This document shows, in pieces, positions 44,801 to 57,288 of a stretch of 57,288 nt of DNA. The position numbers were made by a program, and so were the translations under genes. Every line of letters starts with the position of its first letter. Within the stretch, counting starts at the first letter, position 1. This stretch comes from Reclinomonas americana ATCC 50394 (taxonomy: Eukaryota > Jakobida > Jakobea > Jakobida): NCBI GenBank assembly GCA_048213135.1, contig PS015014.1, positions 1 through 57,288 of the forward strand. Reading direction: 5' to 3'. The notes under the pieces were generated by a model. That model saw only the letters and a list, made by a program, of their open reading frames with translations. It did no database searches and was not told where the DNA came from.

Positions 44801-47800
44801 CGCAGACCAAGCAGGCGTTGTTGTTGCTCGAGCGGCTGGCTGCGTGCACCTTTCTGCGTGAGCCGGCGCGTCTTCTCATCGCACCACGCCCTCTCACTTC
44901 ATAAACATCACTCGCTCACTCCGACGTACTGCAGGTCCTGCTGACGGGCGAGACCGGCACCGGCAAAACTTCCATTGTACAGTACCTCGCGAGGCTCGTT
45001 GGAGCCAAGCTAATAGCACATAATCTTAATCAGGTAACACGTGACTCGTTGTTTCCTCGCCTTCCTCGTCGACGGTCTTGTCCTCTGAAATCATTGCCTC
45101 TCGTTTCATCGTGCAGCAAACCGACAGNNNNNNNNNNNNNNNNNNNNTCGGACTTTGTTGGCGGCTTCAAGCCCATGGACTCTAAATACGCGTGCACAGA
45201 GTTGGTCGCATCGTTTGACCGGCTCTTTGGCAAGACTTTCTCGCGGAAAGCCAATGCTCGCTTCCTCGATCAAGTTAAGGCGGCACTGGCCAACAAGCTA
45301 TACACGAAGGTTTTTTGCCAGCGGAGACGCGCGTGTGTGTGTTGTTCATAAACTCACCGCGATACGTCTCACTGTGCAGGCTGTGCAACTGATCCGCTCC
45401 TCCATTCGGAGTGCCTACTCCAAGTTGCACACTGGGACCGCCGACGGAGCGTCGTCGGAGGGTGTGGGCTCTGGCCCCAGTGAGGCAGCTGCCACGGCCT
45501 CGAGCGAGCGCACCAAGAAGCGGCAGAAAGGGGTGGTGGGTCAAATGTGCCTGGACGATGTGCTGTGCTCTTGCCTAAATCCACGCCGGTTTTGTGTCGC
45601 AGAATGGACACTCGGTGGAACCCAAGTCGGCCAAGTTGTGGTCCAAGTGGGAGGCACTGGAGCGCGAGTGCGACAAGTTTGACGTGCAAGCAGAGGGCTT
45701 GCGTACGTCGTTTGCCTTCCACTTTGTCGAAGGCTCTCTGATCAGTGCCGTCCGTGAGGGCCACTGGCTGCTGCTGGACGAGATCAACTTGGCCTCTATG
45801 GAGACGCTGGAGCGATTGAGTAGTCTCTTGGACGGTGAAGAGGTGTGTGCTATGGAGCGCTGGAGAGTGTGTTTTGTGGACGCGCCCAGGATTTTTTGCT
45901 TATGTGCACACAGGGTACCATCTGCATCACCGAGAAAGGCGAGACGGAGCCGGTGCGGAGGCATCCAAACTTTCGCATTTTTGCGTGCATGAACCCGTCG
46001 ACCGATGTGGGCAAGAAGGATTTGCCGCCGGCACTCAAGAATCGCTTCACCGAGTTTTTCGTCGAGGTGAAGTGGCACTTGGTTTTTTTTGTTGAGGGGC
46101 GTATGGACGACAGCAACTGAATGGATTGGACACACAGGAATTGCTGGATCGCGAGGATCTCGAGGTGGTTGTCGACTCGTACCTGCGAGACACGGGCATC
46201 CAGCGGTCGGCAACAGCCGTGGTCGACTTTTATCTGGACGCGAGACGCTTGGCCGAGGTGCGTCGCCCGTGCATTCTTCACTGTCTCCTGCACCCACCGC
46301 TAATGGCGCATTGCGTGTTGACAGACGAGTTTGGCCGACGGCGCCAATGCCAAGCCACACTACAGNNNNNNNNNNNNNNNNNNNNCTTGCGCACCCTCAC
46401 TCGCGCACTGCAGTATGCTGCTCTCTGCGTCAGCACATACGGTGTGGAGCGGGCGTTGTACGAGGGTATCTGCATGAGCTTCCTCACGCAGTTGGACGCG
46501 GCGAGCGCCACCATTCTGCTGGAGGTGATCCGACGACGCATCCTCTCTTCGTCTACGTCGGCGGCCCTGAGTCGACTGAGTCAGGCTCCGAGGTACGCGG
46601 CTTGGCATCCATCCATGTGCAGCTGATTCAGTTTTTCTGCGATACTCACTGTTGCTGTGCAGACCTCCGCAACCCGAAGGCTACGAGCTGTTCGAGTACT
46701 TTTGGTTGGAGCGCGGTCCGAGTGCAGTGGCCACCGAGGCCGATTTGGCGCGCTTCATCTTGACACCGTCGGTGCGCGACCGCTTGAAGAACATTGCGCG
46801 TGTCATCATGGCCAAGCGGTTCCCCATTTTGCTGCAAGTTTCGTTCTTGTCGTGGGGGGCGTTGTGTCGTACTTGTGCTGAAGTCTATGTTGCATTCGCC
46901 AACCAGGGCCCCACAAGCAGTGGCAAGACCAGCATGATCGAGTACCTGGCCCGACGAACGGGCCACCACTTTGTTCGCATCAACAATCACGAAAACACCG
47001 ACATTCAGGAGTACTTTGGCCAGTATGTGTCGGATCCGACCACTGGCCACCTCGTGTTCCAGGACGGTGTGCTCGTCGAGGCAGTCAAGAAAGGGTGAGG
47101 CCGCCGCCGTCATCTTTTCGTACTCGACGCTCGTGTATTGACGAGCGATGCAGACACTGGCTTGTTCTGGACGAGCTCAATCTGGCGCCATCGGAGATCC
47201 TCGAAGCGCTCAATCGGCTGCTGGATGACAATCGGGAACTGTTCATTCCCGACACGCAGGAGATTGTCCGTCCGCATCCCCAGTTCATGCTGTTTGCCAC
47301 CCAAAACCCACCAGGCTTGTACGGTGGTCGAAAGGTGTGTGGCCTGTAGAGCTCCGTTCGTTTGTGCATGTGTGGTGCTGATATTTTTGAGGCACGCACC
47401 ACAGACTCTGTCACGAGCCTTCCGCAATCGCTTCCTGGAGATCCACGTGGATGACATCCCAACAGATGAGCTGGAGACCATTTTGCATCAGCGCTGCCTC
47501 ATTCCCATGTCGTACGCCAAGAAGCTGGTGGAGGTGCGTCGTGACTCGAGTAGGAGGGAGATCAGGAGCACCGTGAGGTAACATGCGGTTGTAACGTGCG
47601 CAGGTGATGAAGGAGTTGCAGAAACGTCGCCAGGGCAGTCAGGTGTTTGCCGGACGGCATGGTTACATCACTCCGCGTGACCTGTTCCGCTGGGCCGAAC
47701 GTCGCTCTGCGTCCTACGATGCATTGGCACGCGAGGGCTACTGCATTCTGGCGGAACGGCTGCGTAAGGACGACGAGAAGGAGACTGTGAAAGTGTGTGA

Positions 47801-50800
47801 CTGATTGCGCTGTTTGTGTGTGTGTGACCGATGATGTAGTCTGAGCTCACCGACTCTTGTTGCCTCGTGCAGATGGTCATTGAGCAAGTGCTGCGCGTCA
47901 AGCTTGATGTCGACAAGATGTATTCGTGCGAAGACAACACCATGTTTGATGTGCTGGAGGAGAAGCTTCGATTGCATCCCAGTGGCGGTGCGTGCATCTG
48001 TCGCCAGCACACTTGTGCTTGGAGATCGGTGAGACTGAAGAAGACATGTGTGCACTGCAGGTCTTCGCGGAATCGTGTGGACCAAGTCGATGAAGCGTCT
48101 CTTTTCGCTGGTCGGCACTTGCTTGAAACACAAGGTGTGTTCTCCGTGGTCTCTGCTTGCTTCACGCTGCAGCCGTGTATTGACATGACCGCTGCAGGAA
48201 CCCGTACTGCTGGTTGGCGAAACCGGGTGCGGCAAGACCACTGTGTGCCAGCTGTACTCGATCCTGTTGGACCAGCCGCTGCACATTGTCAACTGTCACA
48301 TGCACACGGAGACTGCCGATTTCCTCGGCGGGCTACGACCGGTGCGGCGGAGGGCGGCGATTGGAGCGGAACTCACCAGTGCCATTCGCTACTGTGTCGA
48401 TCGGTGTGTTTTGTGTTTGCGAGTAACCACTGAGTTTCGCTCTTGCTTGCTTGCTCACGGTTACTGACTCCTCAGTAATGCCGCCGTATTTGCCGACTGC
48501 GGAGTGAACTTGCCTCTTATCCACGACTCGCCTTCTGTGGACGCCACGCTGGAGGAGTTTGAGCGTTGCATGGCCAGCATCACGGAGGACATGGTGAGTG
48601 GTGTGATGTGGTTGGACATGTTAGCACTCCTCACTGACGTACATGCAGCTGGTGTCGATTCCTGCATTGCGAACGCAGCTGGAGCACGTTCGGCGAGAGG
48701 CTGCACGCTACAAGGCTCTCTTCGCGTGGTACGATGGTCCCCTGGTGCAGGCCATGGTTCGCGGTGACATGTTGTTGGTCGACGAGATTTCCCTGGCCGA
48801 GGATGCTGTGCTGGAGCGCTTGAACAGTGTTCTCGATCCGAACCGCACGGTGCTCCTGTCGGAGAAGGGTGGCGCGGCGTTGTCAGAGGTACAGGCGCAC
48901 TCGGACTTCCGCATACTGGCCACCATGAACCCCGGCGGCGACTTTGGCAAGAAGGAGCTGTCGCCGGCGTTGCGCAGTCGCTTCACCGAAATCTACGTGC
49001 CGGCGTTTTCATTCCAGGAGGACTTTGCCGTCATCATTGCTGCTCGCCTATGCGACGCCGAGTTGGCACTCCTCGCACCGTGCATGGTGGCGTTTTTCGA
49101 GTGGTGCTGGAGTGACGCTGCGCGTAATCACATTGTGTTGAGCATGCGTGACGCGGCTTCGTGGGTGGACTTTGCCAATCATGCGTTTGTGCGACTCGGT
49201 GCGACAAGACGAGAGTGCTTCCTACACGGCGCATTCGTTACGGTCTTGGACGGCATTGGTACGAGCAGCACCATGTCACGAACAACGATTCTGGCCACCC
49301 GCCGGCGCGCAGTGGCGCACCTGCTCGCCGTCTCGCAGTCGATCCCGCTCGGTGAGTCATTGCTTCCACCACCACCACCTCCTCCTCTTCCTCCTAGAAG
49401 CAACATCTCATGCATCAGCATACCACAGACGCCGACGGACGTGATGCGTATTTGACGCAAGTCGACACGGAAGACGCCTTCTTGTCGCAGGTGTTGAGCA
49501 GCGACGGTACTCTGCGATCGGCTGTCACCGAGCGCACCACCTTTGGAGTGCAGCCATTCACACTGCCTCTCGGCCCGCACTCGGTGCCAGCTTCGTTGCA
49601 CTACACGTTGGCGGCACCCACCACCTCGGTGAATGTATTCCGCATTCTGCGCGCCCTGCAACTGCGCAAACCAGTGCTGCTGGAGGGAAGCCCAGGCGTG
49701 GGCAAGACAAGTCTTGTGCAAGCAATCGCCAATGCCTCCGGGCATCGCGTGGTTCGCATCAACTTGAGCGAGCAGACCGACGTGATGGATTTGCTGGGCT
49801 CTGATCTGCCAGCGGAGAGTTGAGTCCATTGCCGCAGTAGCAGCAGAGTCCGAATTCCTTGCCGACTGACATTGTTTGCCCAGGTGGACGTGGTGGCGAT
49901 TTTGCGTGGTGCGATGGTGTGTTCCTGCGAGCGCTGAAGAACGGCGACTGGATTCTGCTGGACGAATTGAACTTGGCGCCGCAGCCGGTGTTGGAAGGCC
50001 TCAATGCTGTGCTCGACCATCGTGGAGAGGTGTTCATTCCGGAACTCAACCAGCGCTTCACTTGCCCGCCGTCGCTGCGCATTTTTGCGTGTCAGAACCC
50101 ACTGCAGGTGCGCGTGTTTGCGTGTTGTGGATGGTAGTCATTCTCTGACTGATTTTCTGTCCATCGCAGGAGGGAGGCGGTCGCAAGGGCCTCCCCAAGT
50201 CATTCCTCAACCGTTTCACCACCATTGCTGTCGAGGGACTCGACGAGGGCGATTTGCAGTTCATTGCGACAGTCATGTTCCCAGCCATTCCGCGACCGGT
50301 CCTCGACTCGATGATTCGCTTCAACTGGCTCATGCATCAGGTGCGCACGCAAGTCTGGTGTCGTTCATTGTCGTTCCATGAGTCCAGTTGTTCACGCTGC
50401 TGGTCTNNNNNNNNNNNNNNNNNNNNTGACTGGGTCGTGTTGGAGAACGCCAACCTCTGCAATCCCACTGTGCTCGATCGCCTCAATTCGCTCTTTGAGC
50501 CGAATGGCGTGCTGGTGGTGAACGAGCGTGGAGGAGGCGGTGTGTCGGGCGACGAGAGGTCTGTTTTTTTGTTTCACCAATCGCTTGCGTTGATCGATGA
50601 CTTATTGGTTGTTGTTACCACGCAGTGTCTCCAACAATGTGCTCATCCGTCCACATCCCGATTTCCGCCTGTTCATGACCATTGAGCCGAGATACGGAGA
50701 GGTATCTCGTGCCATGCGCAACCGCGGTATTGAGATTGCACTGCTGGAGCCGAGCACCAACTCGGTGGACATGCTGGCGCTGCTGCAGCAGAATGGCGTC

Positions 50801-53800
50801 GCCCACATTCAACTCGCGCCACGCTTGATCCGGTAAGAATTCTGTTTGGGTGGAAAATTTGTGTTTTCTTACTGCTATTTGTCTCATTCCATGTGCATTC
50901 GTGTCAGGCTACACGAAGTGCTGGTGCGACGAGTGATGCCAAACTACATGCGCTCCACGGCCGGTCCTCGTTTGCTGGTGCGCCTGGTCCAGTTGATTAC
51001 CGAGGCTGTCGGCAACGGGTTCAGTCTGCGCGAAGCGACCAACCTTGCAGCGTCATCAATCTACGCCCCCGAGCCTGGTCTCTCGGCAGCGGTGTCGCAG
51101 GCCGTCGACGAAGTTCTCTTTGTGGAGGCTGGTGACGCACACATGCAAGAAAGACTGCAACCAGTGTGGTTGAGTCGTCTGTACGACATGATGGCCGAGT
51201 CTGCTGTGTCACGCACACTGCGGTCGGTGGCGCCTCTCACCAGCGTGCCGGAAGCCGACTGGCAGCTGATTAGCACTGCCGCTATGCGCGTTGCCGTCGA
51301 GTGTGCCACGACTGGCGAAACCAATCTCCGTGCCGCGTTGTTGGACAGCGCGACGCTGGCCACGTCGAGTTCGCTCACCCGCGTGCTTGTTGCGTGTCGC
51401 TTTTTTTTCACTGCTTCCATCTGTGTCGGAGTCTCACGTTGCCTCTTGTGTTTTCGTCTTGGTTCGCAGTTGGACGGCGGTGCTGCATTGTTGCACACGG
51501 TGGCGCAGCATCCACTGCGACAGTGGGTCGACGAGACGCTCGACGAGATCCTGTCCGCGGTCGGTGCTGAGGGCCAGTTGCGTGCACTCGCTTCCACCGC
51601 CCACTACACTCTCTGCACAATGGCTAACTCAAGAGTGCACGCACACGCACACACATATACGTACATGCAGGTGGTCTGGCCAGTTGTCGCTGCGTGGCGT
51701 CGAGTGGTTGTCGTTGCAAGAGCACATTGCGCGCCGAGCTGCATGTGCGCCACACGTGCGACAACTCTGGCAGCGCTACACCAACAGTCGGAGTGCCTGT
51801 CTGCTACTCGTCTCGCGACTTGTGNNNNNNNNNNNNNNNNNNNNGCACAACTGGGAGGGCACACGCGCACAGCATGACATCTTGCAGATCGTGCATTTGC
51901 GCACCGGCACCCAGGCGACCATTCGACTCCGCACCGCTGCTCAGCGCACCACCGGCGTGCATCCACAAGCTGTCACGGGTGGTGCACAGAACCTGCAGCG
52001 TGCTGCTGACGCCGCCGTCGAAGCCGTCAATCACCGCTGGTGTCGACAGGCACAAACCGAGAAGTTCATCAATCTGCTGCAAGACAACTCCCAGCGCCGG
52101 AGCCGGTGTGTGTGCGAGCTGCTCGGCACAGCGTACGTCGCGGCTGCAGAGACGAGCCAGCGCGGCCAGCACCACATTGTCGTAGGCCAGCGCCGTGCGG
52201 CTGACGTCACGGAAGCGCAGTTCTTCCAGACGCGACTGNNNNNNNNNNNNNNNNNNNNTCCTGCGATGCCGTGGCGTGCTGTCTGCCACACTCTCCCCGG
52301 ACCAGTGGTGAGTTTTTGCGCGCGTGTGTGTGCGTGTACCTATCTTCCATGCCACACCTCACACTTGGACGCAACTGCAGGACTGCTTTCCACGCGGCAT
52401 TCGACGCGTCGCTGGGTGCGGTGGCTCGTCTGCAGGAGTCTCTGTTTGGGCGTGCCGGACTCGACATGTCGCGAACTCGATTCCGCAAGCAACTGGGACA
52501 GCCGTCGCCGGCATCCTCAGCCGAGCTGCGCCGATGTGTCGCCGAGGTGTCGGCGTCCGAGGTGCAGTGGTGAGTTGTTCCCCCTTACCCCACGACAGCA
52601 TTTCTTTTTTTTTGTAGTTTGCGTCGTGCCTCAACGCGCACCTGATGCAGGAGCCAATCGGCACAAAGTGTTGACTTGGTGTTGCTGGAAGCGCAACTGG
52701 GCGACTCTGCTTTCCGCTCGCTGATGCTGCAGTCACTGGCCACGGCGCAAGTGCTGGCGCTCGACAAGTTCCGCGACGATTCGGCGGGCGAGGCGGTGCT
52801 GCGTGCTCTCCGCGACACTGTGCAGCGTGCTGCCGGGCGTTCGGCGGTGCAGTCTGTCGAGACACTGACGCCTTCTCGCCGTGCCGAAAGAATCAATGAC
52901 GCGTGTTCGGCACTGCGGTCGCGGCTCTGTGCCCGTGCTCTGAACATGCAGCAGCAAGCCGTGCTGCTTGCGCAGTTGCACTCGGCGGTGCTTCTCGATG
53001 CACTCGAGGACCGAAGCGCATCGTTGCCCGGCTCGGACGCGATGCTGCGCTCACGCATGGCCACTGTGTCGGCTGTGGTTGACGAGGCGTGCGAGTTGTC
53101 GACCCGCAACCCCGCCGAACTCGCATCGTTGCAAGTACTGCGGTGGCACGGCGAGCAACTGGCCGCAGTCAGCAGTGTGCGTGGCAAGTCGCTGAGTCAC
53201 GCCGACTGGCTCACACTGCTGCTGCACGTGCGCCGTGCCTGGTTCGAGAACTACTGGGACCAGTCGCCGTCGTCAGAAACTGCTGCGCAGGTTGGTGTTC
53301 TTATTTGTTGTCGACTACTACTACTTTGTGAACATGCACACTGACGACGGAGATGATGTGCAGTTGTTGGTTGGCAATCGATTCGTGGACAAGCGGTACA
53401 ACGATGTGGGGCCTGGTTTCTCTCTACGGCTGGCTTTTGGTAGTCTTGCCACGTGGTTCACCACGCCGCTTCGCAACGTGGCGGCGGTGACTCGTGAATT
53501 TGGCGGCATGGCAACGAGCATCATGCGCTTCCGGTCGGCTGCCGCAAACCATGCCGCCTTTGCCGACATGCTCACCGCCACGACTCTGCTGGCCGAGGCA
53601 CATTTGAGTATGCTCGGTGCCTGGAGCCCCAAGCAGCGCGCCAGTGTTGGTGAGTGTTCTCCTCTCTTCTCGCTTCACGCGCGGTCAGCTCCAGATTCGT
53701 TTACACGCACCCGCACCCGCATGTGCAGGAATGGCGCACAGCACACTTGTGCGTGAGACCGGGACGGTGTACGGCACCCTGCTGCAATCATTGCAGGGAA

Positions 53801-56800
53801 GCCAAGGAAATGGAGCCTCGTGCGAGGAGCTCGGCCAGTTGCTGCTCCGCGTTGTGGCGCAGCTGACAGACGTGGATGCGGGAGATGTTGATCGTGGAGC
53901 AATTGAGTTCGTCAGCACCATGATGAAGCGACACGTGGCTCCTGCTGTTGCCGCACTGCGTTTGGCACTGTCGCTTGTCGCGCGCCCCAGCTGCACACCA
54001 CGTGATGTCGCCTGGATGCAGATTCACATTGGTCGACTGTGGGCTCACACCGGCATGCTGCGCTTCCACATGCTGATTCCGTCGCATCCGGTGGATCCGC
54101 TGCGCAAGCGCGCTCTCCGCCTCTCACAGTTGGTGTCTGCTCGCGGCGAAGTCGCCGTGCTGGACCGTCTGCTCGGTGCCATCTCGCAGTTGGAGAATGG
54201 CACACTGTGGCACGCCGATGCGGACGAACTCGGCCGCACTTCGCACCTGCTGGCACAGCAAGTGGACGAGGTACAACGCAAGCTCGTCGTGCGTGGCGAT
54301 GGCGCCTCGGTGCGCTTCCCCGATCTGTACCGCGACCTGCACCAGTTCGCGGCAGCCAACATGGATGCGAGTCGCTTCCACACGTTGCTGGAGGGCTTCC
54401 AGCAAGCCATGTCTGGCGCTGCTGGTTCGTGCCTCTCTCTGTTGTCTGTATCTTCGTTGTCACTGCTCATACAGTGGGGTCGACATGCACAGGCAGTGCG
54501 CCTCGTGCCGAAGAGGAGGTGTGGCAGGACAGCGTATGGACCGGTTTGCGCCGCATTCAGGCGCGCTATCCGGAGTTCGGCGACATTGTGGAGCCTCTCT
54601 GCGCAGCTGTGCTGGATTGCAAGCATGGTGTGCGCATGGTGGCGTCAGCAGATCGCGCCGTACACGCAGCGTCGGCATTGCTCCCGCTCGTCACTGTGCC
54701 GCTGATTAAGAGTGTCGAACACGGTTCGTTCGTGGTGATCTCTGCGTGAACTCTCGTGGTCAAGAAATCTTTATTAATGCTGGTGCCGCGCAGATCGCTA
54801 CGAGGCCATGCTTGCACTCGTGTCGGACCTGGTGGAGCGACGTGTTCATCTGGAAAATCTGAGCGTGTTCCCGTGGGCCTTTGTGCGTCTCACCGAGGTT
54901 GTGCGCGTCTTGCGTCGCTCCACGCTGTCGTGTCGGCGAACCGAAACCGAGGCTGTGTGCCGGCTGGTGCGTGTGTTTGCCGATGCTATTGAACACGTGG
55001 CCGGCACATACGAGGAGGAGGAACAACGGCGGCGTGATCAGCGACGAATGCACGGAATGCTGGACGGACTCAAGGGCAAGCCTGAGGAAGAGAAGGAGAA
55101 GACCGCGGAGGAAATCGAACAGGAGGAGGTGAGTGTGCGCTGGCGGTGTTGCCTTGGTGTGTCGTAAATCTCACGTTGTGGGTGGTGTGTCGCCCAGATT
55201 GCTGTGCATTTCCCGTCGTTCGAGGCCGAGTTCCAGCAGCTGCTGATCCCACGCGAGGAGCGCGATGAAGACGATTCTGCGGCTGCTCGCTCGATGCCCG
55301 TTGAGCAGTTGGCAAGAAACGTGCGTCTGACGCTGACGCAGCTCGACGAGGCCCTGGCACAATTTGCTCGGCTCTTTGTGGCTCACTTCTCGGCACCGAC
55401 CGAGTCGCCGCCACCGACAACTGTTGGTGAGTGGTGTGCTGCACTGCTCTGTGCAAACGACACTCATTTCTCGTTTCCGTGCAGCAGCAGCAGCGGCGGT
55501 GGACAAGCACGCGGATGCACTCGACGTGCGAGCGCTCACCGTGTTGCAGTTGTACGCGCGAGGAGACTATCTGTCTGTGTTCGCGCAGCTTGACGTGGAA
55601 TCGCTGCGCCAGGTCGAAACGCGTGCCTCGCACATGTGCACCACTCTCGTCCATCAGCTCACTCAGGCGCCGTCGACGCAAGTGGAGTCGTCTTCTTTTT
55701 CCGTCGATGGTGCGTTACAGATCACACAGATGGTGGCGCTGCCAGCAGGCCAAACACAAAACTCATGCATCTTCTATTTGTTCCAGCCATGTACGACATT
55801 TACCGCGACTCGAACATTGCCGAGGCGAAGTTGGTCATTGAACCGCTGAACAAGCTCATGGATCGCATCCGTGAACTGCTGGCCGAGTATCCCGACAATG
55901 CCATTCTGCTCATGCTGGAGGATCTGTGTCGATGCGTCCTCGGGTCGCCACTCAATGGGCCTGTGATGCGTTTGGTGCACGGTGTGGAGACTCTGCTGAC
56001 CAAGGCGCTGGAATGGTGTGTGTGTTGTCGCTGTTGTCTCTGCAGCTATCTCCTCGTCGTCGTCACTCAATGCTGGGGATTTCTTTGTGCGTTCGCGCAT
56101 CAGGGAGTCATACGCAGCCAAGCATGTGTCATTGGCCGCGCAACTGGATTCGCTGAGCAAGCTGGTTCTGCGTTGGCGTCGACTTGAGCTGCACTCGTGG
56201 CAAGGCTTGTTGCATCGCACCGAGAGGGAGCACGAGCGGCAGGCCCTCTTGTGGTGGAAGCGTCTGTTTGATGTGACGAACGCCGCCGGCGCCAGTAGCA
56301 CAGCCGCTGCCAGCGTTGATGGCGGTGACGAGGAAATGCGGGACGACAGCGGTGCCGCTGCCGCAGCTGCTGGCTCGGCTGGCCCTTCACGACTCATGTC
56401 GATGTTCCAGCTGGTGGAGGAGTTTATGCAGACCAGCACGGTGGGCCAGTTTGCCGTTCGTCTGCACATGCTGCAGTCCATGTCGCAATACTTGCGACTG
56501 GCTCTCGATGGCGCTGGTCAGCAGGACAGCGACTTGTCGACGGAGCTGCGGTCGAAGATCACAGTGCTCGACAATGTCGTCCAATTCTATCAGCTCTTTG
56601 CGCCCATTGTGGAGGAACACTTGCGGGTTCGTTTCCTCGCATTTTCTCTCTTCTCTCATGAATGCGAGTTTCTCACCATTGTATTTGTGTTTGGATCATC
56701 TCCAGAATGCCCAGGCACCGCTGTCAAAGCAGGTGCGAGAGCAGGGTCAACTCGTGCGGTGGAACGACTCGACGTACTACACACTGCGAAACAGCTCGCA

Positions 56801-57288
56801 AAAGGCACACCGCATCCTCACCAAGCTGGCGCGCAAGTACAAGGAGACGCTGGTGACCGCTGTACGGCCATTCTACGAGTCGTACTCGCTGGCTGCACAA
56901 TACGCCAAAGTGGAGGCAGTGGCTGTCGGCAAGCGGCGGTCACGACGTCGGCGGCAGACGGCGGCGGCGGCATCGGAAGACGTCATGGCGGCTGCGCAGC
57001 GTCGTGCGTACGAAAAAGCCGTGCTGGCAACGTTGTTCCGTGGTGGGCGTGTCGAACACCTGGGCGACGCGCTCGCACGACTGTCTGGCCTCGGTGACAT
57101 CCTCTCCCGTCTCCCCCAGTTCGTGGTGAAGGCGGCCAAGAAGTGCAACAAGCTTGTCACCACCGGTCAGCTGCGTGCCATTGCAGAGGCGTGTACGGAG
57201 ACGGTGGACGATCTGGCCGTGAGCGTGATCACCAGGTTTGGCGCATACGTCTTTGTGTGCAGTTGTCCACGCCCGCGTTATTCTCATG
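41880..57288 (+). CDS. MDN1: Midasin (MDN1/Rea1), giant AAA ATPase of 60S ribosome maturation; 3' end outside window
   Basis: Nuclear dynein-like AAA protein that removes assembly factors (Ytm1/WDR12, Rsa4/NLE1) from pre-60S particles. ATG at 41880 (MDDLLKQRLEAVLHIAHQKN). AAA1 Walker A GPGGSGKT at 43277-43300 with GRWILIEDINLASFDVL near 43615. AAA2 GETGTGKT at 44947-44970 with HWLLLDEINLASMETLERL. AAA3 GPTSSGKT at 46907-46930 with HWLVLDELNLAPSEILEAL. AAA4 GETGCGKT at 48216-48239 with DMLLVDEISLAEDAVLERL. AAA5 GSPGVGKT at 49686-49709 with DWILLDELNLAPQPVLEGL. AAA6 shows only DWVVLENANLCNPTVLDRLN (50430-50490); its Walker A falls in the gap at 50407-50426. A long helical linker follows, with NGPVMRLVHGVETLLTKALE (55957-56016) and VRWNDSTYYTLRNSSQKAHR (56755-56815), both as in midasin. 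The acidic region and MIDAS domain lie beyond 57288. Introns are short throughout. Confidence 0.95.
45128..45147. other. Assembly gap (20 N) in midasin AAA2
   Basis: Lies between HNLNQ...QTDS and SDFVGGFKPMD. Both flanks are in the same orientation and match the AAA2 order, so only a few residues seem to be lost. Confidence 0.95.
46366..46385. other. Assembly gap (20 N) in midasin, between AAA2 and AAA3
   Basis: Flanked by plus-strand coding sequence on both sides (DEFGRRRQCQATLQ and LRTLTRALQYAALC). Confidence 0.95.
50407..50426. other. Assembly gap (20 N) in midasin AAA6
   Basis: The sequence goes from the end of the AAA5 module (IRFNWLMHQ, ending near 50340) to the AAA6 Walker B region. 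The whole N-terminal half of AAA6, including its Walker A, must be in the gap. Confidence 0.9.
51825..51844. other. Assembly gap (20 N)
   Basis: Left boundary of the 394-bp contig 51845-52238 inside the midasin linker. Confidence 0.95.
52239..52258. other. Assembly gap (20 N)
   Basis: Right boundary of the 394-bp contig 51845-52238. Plus-strand midasin coding resumes directly after it (LRCRGVLSATLSPDQ). Confidence 0.95.

Noticed and set aside
45575-46360. Minus-strand open frame of 261 codons opposite midasin AAA2
   Set aside because: It lies antisense to conserved Walker B sequence and crosses true introns; shadow frame only.
1-57288. tRNA, rRNA or transposon genes
   Set aside because: I looked for tRNA-like clover-leaf ends, rRNA motifs, reverse transcriptase or transposase motifs and terminal repeats and found none I could support.

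Overview
The window is nuclear DNA from a free-living, probably flagellated microbial eukaryote. Every recognisable gene is split by short introns (mostly 60-90 bp, GT...AG), genes alternate strands, and spacers are often under 120 bp. Introns and spacers are full of CA/GT and GA tracts, and thirteen runs of N mark assembly gaps. A nuclear, intron-containing CcmE (cytochrome c maturation system I) argues against animals and fungi. LRRIQ1 and other coiled-coil proteins fit an organism with cilia. The exact lineage cannot be fixed from this sequence alone.

Layout, left to right: a truncated minus-strand gene (1-398); a coiled-coil/low-complexity protein (+, 707-5008); a neurotransmitter:sodium symporter family transporter (+, 5166-8156); a Nudix hydrolase (-, 8247-9432) divergent from the ribosome-biogenesis factor RLP24 (+, 9526-10529); a multi-pass membrane protein broken by two gaps (10612-11658); the C-terminal half of a canopy-like ER protein (+, 12190-12561); cytochrome c oxidase subunit 5b (-, 12945-13765); a second coiled-coil protein (+, 14275-17503); tubulin cofactor C (-, 17606-18834) divergent from a hotdog acyl-CoA thioesterase (+, 18911-20094); a Pro/Gly/acidic-rich protein (+, 20423-22575); LRRIQ1 (-, 22792-29297) divergent from Integrator subunit 1 (+, 29404-38418); CcmE (-, 38512-39634) divergent from a fragment (+, 39712-39978); an unidentified minus-strand coding block broken by gaps (40088-41708); and most of midasin/Rea1 (+, 41880 to the window end, with the C-terminal MIDAS region outside).

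The genes are mainly housekeeping: 60S ribosome assembly (RLP24 and midasin, which act at successive stages of pre-60S maturation), snRNA processing (INTS1), mitochondrial respiration (COX5B, CcmE), tubulin folding and cilium-associated functions (TBCC, LRRIQ1). There is no operon logic beyond closely spaced divergent pairs that probably share promoters.

The most notable points are: (1) very small internal exons, down to 7 nt, that carry core conserved residues; (2) gap-bounded pieces that appear to be placed in reverse orientation, in the membrane-protein gene (supported by matching splice phase) and in midasin; (3) CcmE with its haem-ligating His on a 24-nt exon; (4) a membrane protein ending in a LIR-like motif. 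All exon joins are by eye and would need RNA evidence.
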